Below, piece by piece: positions 16,716 through 24,483 of a stretch of DNA of 25,077 nucleotides. The DNA is from an uncultured Beijerinckiaceae bacterium. Lineage in GTDB: Bacteria; Pseudomonadota; Alphaproteobacteria; Rhizobiales; Beijerinckiaceae. The translations under genes and the position numbers were made by a program. The stretch is from contig CALMGA010000123.1 in NCBI GenBank assembly GCA_937863205.1, forward strand, positions 1 to 25,077, in the 5' to 3' direction. Positions within the stretch are counted from its first letter, which is position 1. Each line of letters opens with the position of its first letter. The notes below the pieces were generated by a model. That model did not search any database. It was not told where the DNA came from and was given only the letters and a program-made list of their open reading frames with translations.

Positions 16716-19652
16716 CTACCGCTTGGCCTCCAGGTCAGCCTCGATCAGCGAACGAATACGCGCGGCCATCGCATCGATCGCGAACGGCTTGGTCATCACC
16801 GTCATGCCCGGCGCCAAGTGACCGTTGCCCAGCACCGCGTTCTCAGCATAGCCGGTGATGAACAGCACCTTCAGGTCCGGCCGGGAGACCCGCGCCGCGT
16901 CGGCCATCTGCCGCCCGTTCATGCCGCCCGGCAGGCCCACGTCCGTCACCAGCAGATCGATGCGCACGTCCGATTGCAGGATCTTCAGCCCCGCCGCGCT
17001 ATCGCCCGCCTCGATGGCGAGGTAGCCCAGGTCTTCGAGGATGTCGGTGACGAGCATGCGCACGGTCGGCTCGTCGTCCACGATCAGCACCGTCGACTCC
17101 TGCTCCGAGCGGGGCAACGCATCGAGCTTGATCGTACCGCCTTCTTCGGCCGCCTCGCCGTAGTGGCGCGGCAGGTAGATGCAGACGGTCGTGCCCTGGC
17201 CGACCTCGGAGTAGATCCGCACCTGCCCACCCGACTGCTGGGCAAAGCCGTAGATCATCGACAGGCCGAGGCCCGTGCCCTCGCCGATCGGCTTGGTCGT
17301 GAAGAACGGCTCGAACACTCGCGCGATCACCTCCGGCGGCATGCCGGTGCCGGTGTCGGTCACGCTCATCGCAAGATACTGTCCCTCCGGCATGTTCTGC
17401 TGTTTGGCAGCCCGCTCATCCAGCCACTTGTTGGCAGTCTCGACCGTGATGCGCCCGCCATCCGGCATCGCGTCGCGCGCGTTGATGCACAGGTTGAGCA
17501 GAGCGTTTTCAAGCTGCGACGGGTCTACCAGCGCGGGCCATAGGTTGGATGCGCCGACCACCTCGACCAAGATGCCGGGACCGACCGTCCGCTGGATCAA
17601 CTCCTGCATACCGGAGACCAGCCGGTTCACGTCGGTGAGCTTCGGGTCGAGGGTCTGGCGGCGCGAGAAGGCGAGGAGGCGGTGGGTCAGGGCAGCAGCG
17701 CGCTTTGAGGCACCCTGCGCGGCGACCATGTACTTGTCCACGTCCTTGAGGCGGCCTTGCTGCATCCGGTTCTGCATCAACTCCAGGGAGCCTGAGATGC
17801 CCGCGAGCAGGTTGTTGAAGTCGTGCGCCAGCCCCCCGGTGAGTTGGCCCACCGCCTCCATCTTCTGCGATTGCCGAAGCGCCTCCTCGGCTTTGCGAAG
17901 CTCGGTGATATCGGTCGCTTCGGGCATGATCTCGATCACACGACCGGCCTTGTCGCGCACAGGATGCATCCCGAAGTCGTAAATGCGCGTCTCACCGTTT
18001 GGCAGAAGGAGAGGTAATTCGGTGCGGACGCTTTGGCCGCTGCCGGCCGCCTCTACCGCTCCCTTCACGAGATCGCTCATGCCGGACGAGCCGGTGAACC
18101 AGGGGGTCAGCCAGAAGGGGTGGCCAACCACATCGCTCAGTTCCGCGCCGATCGCTTTCAGCGAGGCCGGGTTGGCTTCCAGCAGGGTGCCATCGAGTTC
18201 CATGATACCCATCAACTGACGGGTAAGATCGAACACGACCCGTTGACGCGCCTGGGATGCGTCAAGGACTTTCCCTTGTGCGACAATCTCCTGGACCCGT
18301 GCAGCCACTTGCTGTTCGAGGGACGCGTTCAGCTCCCGCAGGGCCAAGTCGGATGCGCGCCGCTCGGTCTCGTCGCGGGCGATCTTGAGGAAGCCGAGTT
18401 CCCGCCCGACCGCGTCATGCAACACCCGCACCGAGCCATTGAGGAAGACAAGGGTGCCGTCCTTGCGCAGATGCCAGCGGACATCCGGTGCCTGACCCGC
18501 CGCGCGCGCGTCAGCCAACTCCTTGACCGCCTGCCCCGCCTCACGATCCTCCGGCGTGAAGAGCACATCGGCGCTCCGGCCGACGATCTCTTCCGCGGCA
18601 TAGCCGAAGATCTCCGACGCACCGGCAGACCAGCCCGTCACGATCCGCTCGCCGTCCGTGGTCATGATGGCGTAGTCAGTGGCTGCTTCGACGATGAGGT
18701 GTAGGCGCTGCTCGCGCTCGCGCAACTCCTCGGTCGCCGCATGCATGTCGGTAACGTCGGTGCCCTCAACGAAGATGCCGACCACGGCCCCCGCATGGTC
18801 ACGGATCGGTTGGTAGATGAAGTCGAGGACGCGCCGTTCGCTCGGGGCGCCCGGCGTGTGTTCCAGCCAGATTTCCACGCCGCGTCCGATGAACGGCTGA
18901 CCCGTCGTGTACACACCATCGAGCAAGTCAAAGAACGGCTGGCCCACAATCTCCTGAAGCGCTTCCCGGACTGGAAGACCGATCAAGTCGCGCCCGCCGA
19001 TCAGCTGCTGGTAGGCGTCGTTGGTCAGCTCGAAGCTGTGGGCCGGTCCGCGCAGCACCGCCATAAAGCTCGGAGCTTGCTTGAACATGTCGCGTAGGCG
19101 ATCGCTCTCGGCTCTCAGCGAAAGATTGATCCCATGGAGGCTGTCCTCCAGCGCCCTGCGCTTGGTCGTCTCGGTCAGGATGGAGATCACGCCGCCGATG
19201 CCGTTGGGCGCGGTCTCGTCGTCGATCGGGCTGAACCCGTAGGTCCAATAAGCGTCCTCAAGACGGCCCTGCCGCACGATCGGGACGTGCTGGTCCTCGT
19301 ACCACGTATGCCCGCCGCCGTTGCGCACCTTGGCGACTTCGGAGCCGATCACCGGCCAGATCTCGCCCCAACTCTCATAGGCCGGTCGCCCGAGTGCGGA
19401 AGGGTGGCGTTCCGGTCCAGCCGAGGGCACGAAGCCGTCGTTGTAGAAGAACGTCGCCTCCGGCCCCCAGAAGATGTGCATGGGGTGGTGGCTGTTGAGC
19501 AGCAAGCGCACCGCCGTGCGCAGGCCGGAGGGCCAACCCTCGGGCTCGCCGAGCGGGGTCGTGGTCCAATCGTAAGCGCGCATCAGCGTCGCCATCTCGC
19601 CCAACCCGGCGAGGAAGTCGCTGTTACCGGACATCGGATCAGGCGCGGTCAT
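16716..19652 (-). CDS. PAS-domain hybrid sensor histidine kinase
   Basis: 978 residues with no transmembrane segment, so a cytoplasmic sensor. Several PAS-like regions occur in order: a divergent one (about 30-165), then about 185-305, 315-435 and 470-588. They are followed by a HisKA-type dimerisation domain with His-610 in GGLAHDFNNLL. The ATPase domain has an N box (NLCINARDAMPDGG), a G1 box (DTGTGMPPEV), EPFFTTK and a G2 box (GEGTGLGLSMIYGF). A receiver domain ends the protein, with acidic pocket DDE at about 859-861, phospho-acceptor Asp-904 (VTDVGLPGGMNG) and Lys-955 (MTKPF). The architecture is common in Methylobacterium and relatives. The start ATG overlaps the last 14 bases of the ParD-like gene and lacks a clear ribosome binding site, suggesting translational coupling. 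No separate partner regulator is adjacent. Confidence 0.93.
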   Translation of the reverse strand: MTAPDPMSGNSDFLAGLGEMATLMRAYDWTTTPLGEPEGWPSGLRTAVRLLLNSHHPMHIFWGPEATFFYNDGFVPSAGPERHPSALGRPAYESWGEIWPVIGSEVAKVRNGGGHTWYEDQHVPIVRQGRLEDAYWTYGFSPIDDETAPNGIGGVISILTETTKRRALEDSLHGINLSLRAESDRLRDMFKQAPSFMAVLRGPAHSFELTNDAYQQLIGGRDLIGLPVREALQEIVGQPFFDLLDGVYTTGQPFIGRGVEIWLEHTPGAPSERRVLDFIYQPIRDHAGAVVGIFVEGTDVTDMHAATEELREREQRLHLIVEAATDYAIMTTDGERIVTGWSAGASEIFGYAAEEIVGRSADVLFTPEDREAGQAVKELADARAAGQAPDVRWHLRKDGTLVFLNGSVRVLHDAVGRELGFLKIARDETERRASDLALRELNASLEQQVAARVQEIVAQGKVLDASQARQRVVFDLTRQLMGIMELDGTLLEANPASLKAIGAELSDVVGHPFWLTPWFTGSSGMSDLVKGAVEAAGSGQSVRTELPLLLPNGETRIYDFGMHPVRDKAGRVIEIMPEATDITELRKAEEALRQSQKMEAVGQLTGGLAHDFNNLLAGISGSLELMQNRMQQGRLKDVDKYMVAAQGASKRAAALTHRLLAFSRRQTLDPKLTDVNRLVSGMQELIQRTVGPGILVEVVGASNLWPALVDPSQLENALLNLCINARDAMPDGGRITVETANKWLDERAAKQQNMPEGQYLAMSVTDTGTGMPPEVIARVFEPFFTTKPIGEGTGLGLSMIYGFAQQSGGQVRIYSEVGQGTTVCIYLPRHYGEAAEEGGTIKLDALPRSEQESTVLIVDDEPTVRMLVTDILEDLGYLAIEAGDSAAGLKILQSDVRIDLLVTDVGLPGGMNGRQMADAARVSRPDLKVLFITGYAENAVLGNGHLAPGMTVMTKPFAIDAMAARIRSLIEADLEAKR

Positions 19653-19845
19653 GAGGAGCAGGAGGCTGCCTCGCCATCGCTTGCTGGGAGATCGGCGTCT
19701 TACTCATCTCCGCTCGCTCGAACTCGCGCAGGGCGGCCCGCACGACCTCGCTGACGCTACTGTAGCGCCCGGTGGCGACGCACCCTTGCAGGAACGCCCG
19801 GAGTTCCGGGGGCAGCGAGATGGTGATGGTTTCGCGCACGGCCAT
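19639..19845 (-). CDS. ParD-family antitoxin-like ribbon-helix-helix protein (orphan)
   Basis: 68 residues from the ATG at 19845 (an alternative ATG is at 19860). The start MAVRETITISLPPELRAFLQ followed by YSSVSEVVRAALREFE is the ParD/CopG ribbon-helix-helix pattern: a DNA-binding beta strand, then two helices. ParD proteins neutralise ParE toxins and repress their own promoter. Here no ParE follows; the next gene downstream, overlapping by 14 bases, is the hybrid histidine kinase. The last ~20 residues (ISQQAMARQPPAPHDRA) are not typical of the toxin-binding tail and may be eroded. It could now be a regulator of the kinase gene or a relic of a toxin-antitoxin pair. Confidence 0.8.
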   Translation of the reverse strand: MAVRETITISLPPELRAFLQGCVATGRYSSVSEVVRAALREFERAEMSKTPISQQAMARQPPAPHDRA

Positions 19846-19872
19846 GCTTGGCCGTAGCATTATCCCACACTG

Positions 19873-19894
19873 TCACACAGCTACATATGTGTGA
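19873..19894. promoter_or_regulatory. Inverted repeat upstream of parD-like gene, probable operator
   Basis: TCACACA (19873-19879) and TGTGTGA (19888-19894) form a perfect 7-base dyad with an 8-base centre, 28 bases before the ParD-like start. On the minus strand a GATAAT that could serve as -10 lies at 19864-19859, so the dyad would cover the spacer and -35 area. Autorepression by the ribbon-helix-helix protein is the natural reading (inference). Confidence 0.6.
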
Positions 19895-19966
19895 TTTGAT
19901 CGAGGAGGTTGCAGTCCGCTTCACCACCGATTGCGGGCAGTGCAACATGCCAGCAGGAATTTCTTA

Positions 19967-20867
19967 GAGCCTGTTTGAGGGCCTGATCTCAAGCAGGATT
20001 GTTGAGGGCGTTGGCGGCCATCAGGCTGGCAACGCAGGCAAGGCGTCCGGCTGCGACATCAAGGCGGCCAGCGCGCTCGCGGTGCAGGCCACCCCAGTGG
20101 CTGAGCCAGCCAAAGGTCCGCTCCACAAGCCAGCGCCGCTCCAGCACAACAAAGCCCTTCTGGTCCGGCTTCTTCTCGACCACGCGATGGCGCATGCCGT
20201 GCCCGTGGCACCAGGCCTCACAGCGCTCGGCCGTGAAGGCCCCATCCAGAAGGGCCAAACGCAGGCTCGGCCACGCCACCTTGCCCTCGTCCAGCGCCGG
20301 CAGCGTGTCGCGATCCTGCACGTTGGCCGGCACCACCGCGAGCGCCAGGAGATGCCCACCAGCGCCACGCGCTTGCGCCCGACCAGTTTCTTGGCGCCGT
20401 GGTAGCTGCGCGGGCCGCGCACCCCGATGCATTTGACGCTCTGGGTGTCGACGATCGCCAGCCGTGGCTCGGGACGACGCCCGCAGCGGCGGCGCTGGAA
20501 GCGGGCCAGGGCGCGCATCAGGCCGGCAAACAGCCCGCGCTCGATCCAGCGCCGGAACCAGCCGTAGACCGTGCGCCAGGGCGGAAAGCCCGCAGGCAGC
20601 GCCCGCCAGGCGCCGCCAACGCGCAGATGCTAGGCGATCGCCGCCAGCACCACCCGCGCCGGCGTCGCCTCCGGGCTGCCCGGCGGGTCGGACCGCTCCA
20701 GAACGCGGGCCATCTCGTCCAAGCCCGTTTGCGCAACTAGATCCTTCAGGCGCGCCTGGTGATGCGCCCGATGTTGGTCCGTCCACATCTGCTCTCCAGG
20801 CCGCCCTGCCAGGCGGATGTTGTTTTCGGATCGGAGACAGATGGGGACGGTCGGCAAAAACAGGCTC
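19967..20867 (-). mobile_element. IS5-family insertion sequence (IS427-like), nearly complete
   Basis: The element is 901 bases long. It is bounded by perfect 10-base terminal inverted repeats GAGCCTGTTT (19967-19976) and AAACAGGCTC (20858-20867). A TA flanks both sides (19965-19966 and 20868-20869), consistent with a 2-base TA target duplication typical of this group. It carries one transposase gene on the minus strand, which is broken. It sits between the ParD/kinase unit and the small exported protein genes. Confidence 0.88.
19989..20788 (-). pseudogene. IS5-family (IS427-like) transposase, broken by a stop and a frameshift
   Basis: The start MWTDQHRAHHQARLKDLVAQ at 20788 runs to ATPARVVLAAIA, where a TAG (20632-20630) interrupts. 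In the same frame the family's WRALPAGFPPWRTVYGWFRR and RLAIVDTQSVKCIG (first catalytic Asp) follow. Near 20345-20360 the frame changes, and the remainder (LALAVVPANVQDRDT, ALLDGAFTAE, FVVLERRWLVERTFGWL) carries the second Asp and the catalytic Glu. Some members of this group use programmed frameshifting. Here an extra in-frame stop and a shift in the catalytic core argue for decay. Confidence 0.8.
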
Positions 20868-20929
20868 TAAGTCGAGCTAGACAATGGCCGAGACAACGAG
20901 CAAGCCTCTTGCGTTGTGAGGACGTATAT

Positions 20930-21403
20930 ATGCGCACGATCACCTTCGCCCTTCGATGCGCCGCTACGCTCGCGTTCCTCGTCTCGGCAGCTTACGAAGT
21001 GGCGGCGCAAACGGCCTCCCCGCGCACCTATTGCGCGACGCGCGGACACAGGGAAGTTTCAAAGACGCCGCCAGAGCTGATGCCGCTGATGCAGAAAGCC
21101 TTCGGCATCGACGCTTCTTTGGCGCGGGATGCCACCTACGTGCGCTGTGTTGGTTCGACAATGATGGGCTGGTTCGTCGGAGCTAATTTGTCATGTGGCA
21201 AGGCCGACCAGCGCCGCACCCTTGCAGGCGCAACGGCATTTTGCCGGGAGAACCCTAACAACGATGTCGTGCCGATGGCTGCGACCGGTCACGACTCGAT
21301 TTACGATTCGTCTTGTCAGGGGCAGAAGGCTGTCGCGGGCAAGGCTACGACGGCGGTAGACGCGCAGGGTTACATTGCCTCGAATTGGCTTGAGGTAAGG
21401 TAA
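20930..21403 (+). CDS. Small exported protein of unknown function
   Basis: 157 residues. The ATG at 20930 has GAGG eight bases upstream (20918-20921), so I reject the longer frame that starts inside the IS. Residues 1-27 are a Sec signal peptide (MRTITFALRC, a hydrophobic core ending FLVSAAYEV, cleavage after VAA or AAQ). The mature part has Cys residues near YCATRG, VRCVG, LSCGKAD, FCREN and SSCQG, which may form disulfides in the periplasm. The pattern NNDVVPMAATGHDSIYD is of a kind I associate with uncharacterised Rhizobiales secreted proteins, but no function is known to me. Confidence 0.75.
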   Translation: MRTITFALRCAATLAFLVSAAYEVAAQTASPRTYCATRGHREVSKTPPELMPLMQKAFGIDASLARDATYVRCVGSTMMGWFVGANLSCGKADQRRTLAGATAFCRENPNNDVVPMAATGHDSIYDSSCQGQKAVAGKATTAVDAQGYIASNWLEVR

Positions 21404-21434
21404 TCACTAAATAATTGTCGTTGGGTACATCGAG

Positions 21435-21743
21435 ATGGCGAGGAAAATAGGAGTACTCGCACCGTTGATACTCCTGCTGCTTGTAAGCAGTAGCGAGGCC
21501 GGGTCTGAACCTAGTTGGGGGGAAATCTGCAACCCGTCGTGTCCTGAAGCATTTGGTGCAGAAGCTGTGGAGTTTATAGCTCGATGTAAACGCGAGGTAG
21601 GAATAAATAAGGCCGGCGGGGATAAGGAGAGAAAGGCCATCAAGGATAAGGAGAGATCATTCACGATCTGGAACATCGTCATCGAGAACCTCCTCCTCGA
21701 CCCACTCCGTGCGGAGAATGTGAGCGCTTCTTTGATTATCTGA
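21435..21743 (+). CDS. Small exported hypothetical protein
   Basis: 102 residues starting 31 bases after the previous gene. The N-terminus is a signal peptide (VLAPLILLLLVSSSEAG, likely cleavage after SEA). The mature part has two early Cys residues (EICNPSC), one later (ARCKREV), and a lysine/glutamate-rich segment with the repeat DKER. No clear ribosome binding site precedes the ATG. The family is not recognised. Base composition is less GC-rich than its neighbours, which may indicate later acquisition. Confidence 0.5.
   Translation: MARKIGVLAPLILLLLVSSSEAGSEPSWGEICNPSCPEAFGAEAVEFIARCKREVGINKAGGDKERKAIKDKERSFTIWNIVIENLLLDPLRAENVSASLII
21621..21656 (+). repeat. 12-base direct repeat inside the small exported protein gene
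   Basis: GATAAGGAGAGA occurs at 21621-21632 and again at 21645-21656, an offset of 24 bases. The offset keeps the frame, giving DKERKAIKDKER in the protein; this looks like an in-frame tandem duplication. Confidence 0.6.
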
Positions 21744-22070
21744 AGACGTGAGGCCATTGCAACGAGAGTGGCTGCACTATCGGCCGCTTCCCACACACGT
21801 AAGACGGACTGCCACCGCTGGGTACGTCTGCTTCGAAACTATTCCAAAAGCGCACGAGACGACCAGCATGGGCGCACTGCCGTCGGAATGGCGGTAATCG
21901 AATGACCGCTTCCGAACGAGGCAACGTTGGGCTATTACGGCGAGGTTGGTGAAGGTTTCCAGCTTCCGAGCGCAGCCTATCGCCCCGGCGGGCGCACTCG
22001 AGAAGGGAACGGCGCAGCAGATGCCACGCCGTTCCTATAGTCTGAGCAACGACCAACGTACGCGCCAGCC
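21744..22070. other. Non-coding stretch between the small exported gene and the molybdoenzyme gene
   Basis: No supported gene in about 330 bases. The one clear element is the hairpin at 22006-22035 near the end of the molybdoenzyme gene. Confidence 0.5.
22006..22035 (-). terminator. Hairpin after the molybdopterin oxidoreductase gene
   Basis: A perfect 9-base stem GGAACGGCG/CGCCGTTCC with a 12-base loop lies 35 bases past the stop of the minus-strand gene. On that strand the stem is followed by CTTCT rather than a full T-run, so it is a weak intrinsic terminator or an mRNA 3'-end stabiliser. Confidence 0.55.
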
Positions 22071-24221
22071 TCAGTTCGCGAGCGATACCTCGACGAGGTT
22101 GTCCGAGAACGACGGCGCGTGCCCCATGTCGGTGAAGGCGCCCGACGAGATGGAGTTCACCGTGCCCTCGTTGAGCTGGCGCCAGTAGCCCAGCGTCGCG
22201 ACCACGATGCCGGCCGTCACGTCGGTGGTGATGCGGGCCACGCCTTTGAAGGCGCCGCGGTCGTTGGCGACCTGCACGCGGTCGCCGTCCAGGATGCCGC
22301 GGGCGTCGGCGTCGTGCTGGCTGATCATCACGAACTGCTCGCCCTGGCCCTTCTGCTTGTCTTCCATGTTGGCGTAGCAGGAGTTCAGGAAGTAGTGGCT
22401 CTTCGGCGACACGATGTTGAGCGGGAAGCGCTTGGCCAGCTCAGGGTCGTTTTCGTGCGACTCGCGCGGGCCGAGGTAGTCGGGCAGCGGGTCGAGCGCC
22501 TCGCCGGGCTGGAAGCCCTCGTACATCTGCCGGAACGGCGGCGCGACGAAGTTGGTGGCGCCCTCCACCTTCAGCATGCACTTGCCGGTCGCGGTCGGGA
22601 AGTTGCCCTCGCGGTGCGGCGCCCGCTCGTCCGGCGTGCCGACCTTGAGGCGGGCGAAGCCGTGCTCGCGCATGTACTGGAGGTCGATGCCCTCGCACGC
22701 CGGGGCGTTCCAGTCGACGTAGTGCTCCAGGCACTCCGAGTCGGTCCACTTGAAGTTCTCTTCCTGGTAGCCGAGCCGGGCGGCCAGGCGCCGGAAGATC
22801 TCGTTGTTGGGGATGGCCTCGCCCGGCGCATCCGCGCACTTGGTGTTGTAGGTGAGGTAGAGGTGGCCCCAGGACAGGATCATGTCCTCCATCTCCGCGC
22901 CCATCGTCGCCGGTAGCAGAATGTCGGCGTAGGAGGCGGTGTCGGAGATGAAGTGCTCGGCCGAGACCATGAACAGGTCCTCGCGCAGCAACCCTTCGAC
23001 GATCTTGTCGGTCTCGGGCGCCTGCGTCACCGGGTTCGAATTCCAGCACATCATCGACATGATCGGCGGATCGAGCTTCATTTCGCCGGTGAGCGCGCGG
23101 CCGATCTGCAGGTTGCTGACGACGCGGGTGCCCTCCGGGATCAGGTCGGGCCGGCTGATCACGTCGAACTTGTAGGGGTGCTCCCAGACGCCGAACTGCG
23201 TGACGCCGCCGCCGACATGGCGCCACGCGCCGGTGAGCGCCGGGATGCAGGTCACGGCGCGGATGGTCTGGCCGCCGCCGTAGTGCCGCTCCAGCGCCAC
23301 GCCCATGCGGATGCCGACCGGCTGCTCGGTCGCCATCTCGCGGGCGAGCTTGCGGATGTCGTCGGCGGGGATGCCGGTGACGCCCTCCGCCCACTCGGGC
23401 GTGCGGGGGGCGGCGCGCTCCTTCAACTCCGCGAAGCCGACCGTGTGGTTGTCGACGTAGTCCTGGTCGACGAGGCCCTGCGCGATGATCGAGTTGATCA
23501 GCGCCATCGCCAGCGCGCCGTCGGTGCCGGGCTTGGGCGCGATGTGCCAGTCCGCCGCCTTGGCGGTGCGCGAGGCATAGGCGTCGATGACGACGACCTT
23601 GGCGCCCTTCTTCTGCGCGTCTTTGACGATGGCCCAGTGGTGCAGGTTGGTGCTGATGCTGTTGCAGGCCCAGATCACGATGTACTTGGAGTGGATGTAG
23701 CTGTCCGGGTCGAGGCCGGCGGTCGGGCCGACCGTCAGCAGCCAGGCCGTGCAGGAGCCCTCGCCGCAGAAGGTCCGCTCGGTCACGGTGGCGCCCATGC
23801 GGTTGAAGAAGGCGTCGCCGCCGTTCAGTCCGTGCACGAGGCCCTGGTTGCCGAGGTAGCTGTAGGGGGCGATGGCCTGCGGGCCGTACTGGTCGATGAT
23901 CGCCTTCCAGCGCGTGACGACCGTGTCGAGGGCCTCGTCCCAGGTGATGCGCTCGAACTGCTTGGAGCCCTTCGGCCCGACGCGCTTCATTGGGTAGAGT
24001 AGCCGGTCGGGATGGTAGTGCCGCTTCTCGTAATCCTTGAGCTTCACGCAGAGACCGCCGCGGGTCATCGGGTGCACCGGATTGCCGCGCACGCTGAGCA
24101 GCTCGCCGTCCTTGACCTCGAACAGCATCGAGCAGGTGTCGGGGCAGTCGTGCGGGCAGCCGCCGAAGAAGGTCTGGGTCTTGCCCTGAAGCAGGGCTTC
24201 GGGGTTGACGATCTCGTTCAT
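22071..24221 (-). CDS. Molybdopterin oxidoreductase, formate dehydrogenase-like
   Basis: 716 residues of the DMSO-reductase/formate-dehydrogenase superfamily. An N-terminal [4Fe-4S] motif, C22-x3-C26-x3-C30-x27-C58, sits in GGCPHDCPDTC...GGLC. It is followed by the molybdopterin-guanine-dinucleotide binding regions (for example VIWACNSISTN, MMCWNSNPVTQAP, DTASYADILLPATMGAE) and a C-terminal dinucleotide-binding barrel (HDADARGILDGDRVQVANDR). A Cys-rich FCGEGSCTAW near 151-160 lies close to where the metal-site loop is expected. There is no Tat or Sec signal, so it is cytoplasmic. AGAGGA a few bases upstream supports the ATG at 24221. Methylobacterium formate dehydrogenase 4 alpha subunit is one plausible identity, but the substrate cannot be proved from sequence. 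No partner subunit lies downstream in the window. Confidence 0.88.
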   Translation of the reverse strand: MNEIVNPEALLQGKTQTFFGGCPHDCPDTCSMLFEVKDGELLSVRGNPVHPMTRGGLCVKLKDYEKRHYHPDRLLYPMKRVGPKGSKQFERITWDEALDTVVTRWKAIIDQYGPQAIAPYSYLGNQGLVHGLNGGDAFFNRMGATVTERTFCGEGSCTAWLLTVGPTAGLDPDSYIHSKYIVIWACNSISTNLHHWAIVKDAQKKGAKVVVIDAYASRTAKAADWHIAPKPGTDGALAMALINSIIAQGLVDQDYVDNHTVGFAELKERAAPRTPEWAEGVTGIPADDIRKLAREMATEQPVGIRMGVALERHYGGGQTIRAVTCIPALTGAWRHVGGGVTQFGVWEHPYKFDVISRPDLIPEGTRVVSNLQIGRALTGEMKLDPPIMSMMCWNSNPVTQAPETDKIVEGLLREDLFMVSAEHFISDTASYADILLPATMGAEMEDMILSWGHLYLTYNTKCADAPGEAIPNNEIFRRLAARLGYQEENFKWTDSECLEHYVDWNAPACEGIDLQYMREHGFARLKVGTPDERAPHREGNFPTATGKCMLKVEGATNFVAPPFRQMYEGFQPGEALDPLPDYLGPRESHENDPELAKRFPLNIVSPKSHYFLNSCYANMEDKQKGQGEQFVMISQHDADARGILDGDRVQVANDRGAFKGVARITTDVTAGIVVATLGYWRQLNEGTVNSISSGAFTDMGHAPSFSDNLVEVSLAN

Positions 24222-24313
24222 ATGCTTGTCCTCTCAGCCGAGCAGCGGGCCTCTTGGACGGGCCGCCTCGCTGGTTCCTCCCGGATTGCGTATGATAACA
24301 GCAAGACGCAAAA

Positions 24314-24338
24314 ACTTGGCGTTTTAAAAGAGCCAAGT
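24314..24338. promoter_or_regulatory. AT-centred dyad upstream of the molybdoenzyme gene
   Basis: ACTTGGC (24314-24320) and GCCAAGT (24332-24338) form a perfect 7-base dyad around an 11-base AT-rich centre. It lies about 93 bases before the molybdoenzyme start, in the most AT-rich part of the intergenic region. It is a likely regulator site, possibly for the divergent MocR-type protein (inference). Confidence 0.6.
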
Positions 24339-24430
24339 CATCCTGTCGCGATGGTGCCAATGCGGCCCTCTTGTCACGGCGGTACGCTTGAAACGGCGCG
24401 GTCGGTCGGCGTACCTTGGCGATTGCTCAG

Positions 24431-24453
24431 CTCACGATCACCCGGATCGTGAG
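24431..24453. promoter_or_regulatory. Perfect 9-base dyad just upstream of the MocR-type regulator
   Basis: CTCACGATC (24431-24439) and GATCGTGAG (24445-24453) are perfect inverted repeats with a 5-base centre. The site ends 30 bases before the GTG start of the regulator, a typical place for an autoregulatory operator. No T-run follows on either strand, which argues against a terminator. Confidence 0.65.
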
Positions 24454-24483
24454 ACCAAAAGGGCGCAGGATATCGGAAGACGC

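Noticed and set aside
15984..17543. Plus-strand open frame of 519 codons across the IS remnant and kinase
   Set aside because: It runs antisense through two recognised genes and has no domain signatures; GC-rich shadow.
19639..19845. Complete ParDE toxin-antitoxin pair
   Set aside because: No ParE-like frame lies upstream or downstream; the overlapping downstream gene is a histidine kinase.
22953..24002. Plus-strand open frame of 349 codons
   Set aside because: Antisense shadow of the molybdoenzyme gene with Ala/Asp/Val-biased composition.
22441..24360. Long second frame on the minus strand inside the molybdoenzyme gene
   Set aside because: Arg/His/Gly-rich shadow of the molybdopterin oxidoreductase, which carries the [4Fe-4S] and cofactor motifs in the other frame.
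24431..24453. Rho-independent terminator
   Set aside because: The 9-base dyad has no T-run on either side and sits directly upstream of a start codon, fitting an operator better.
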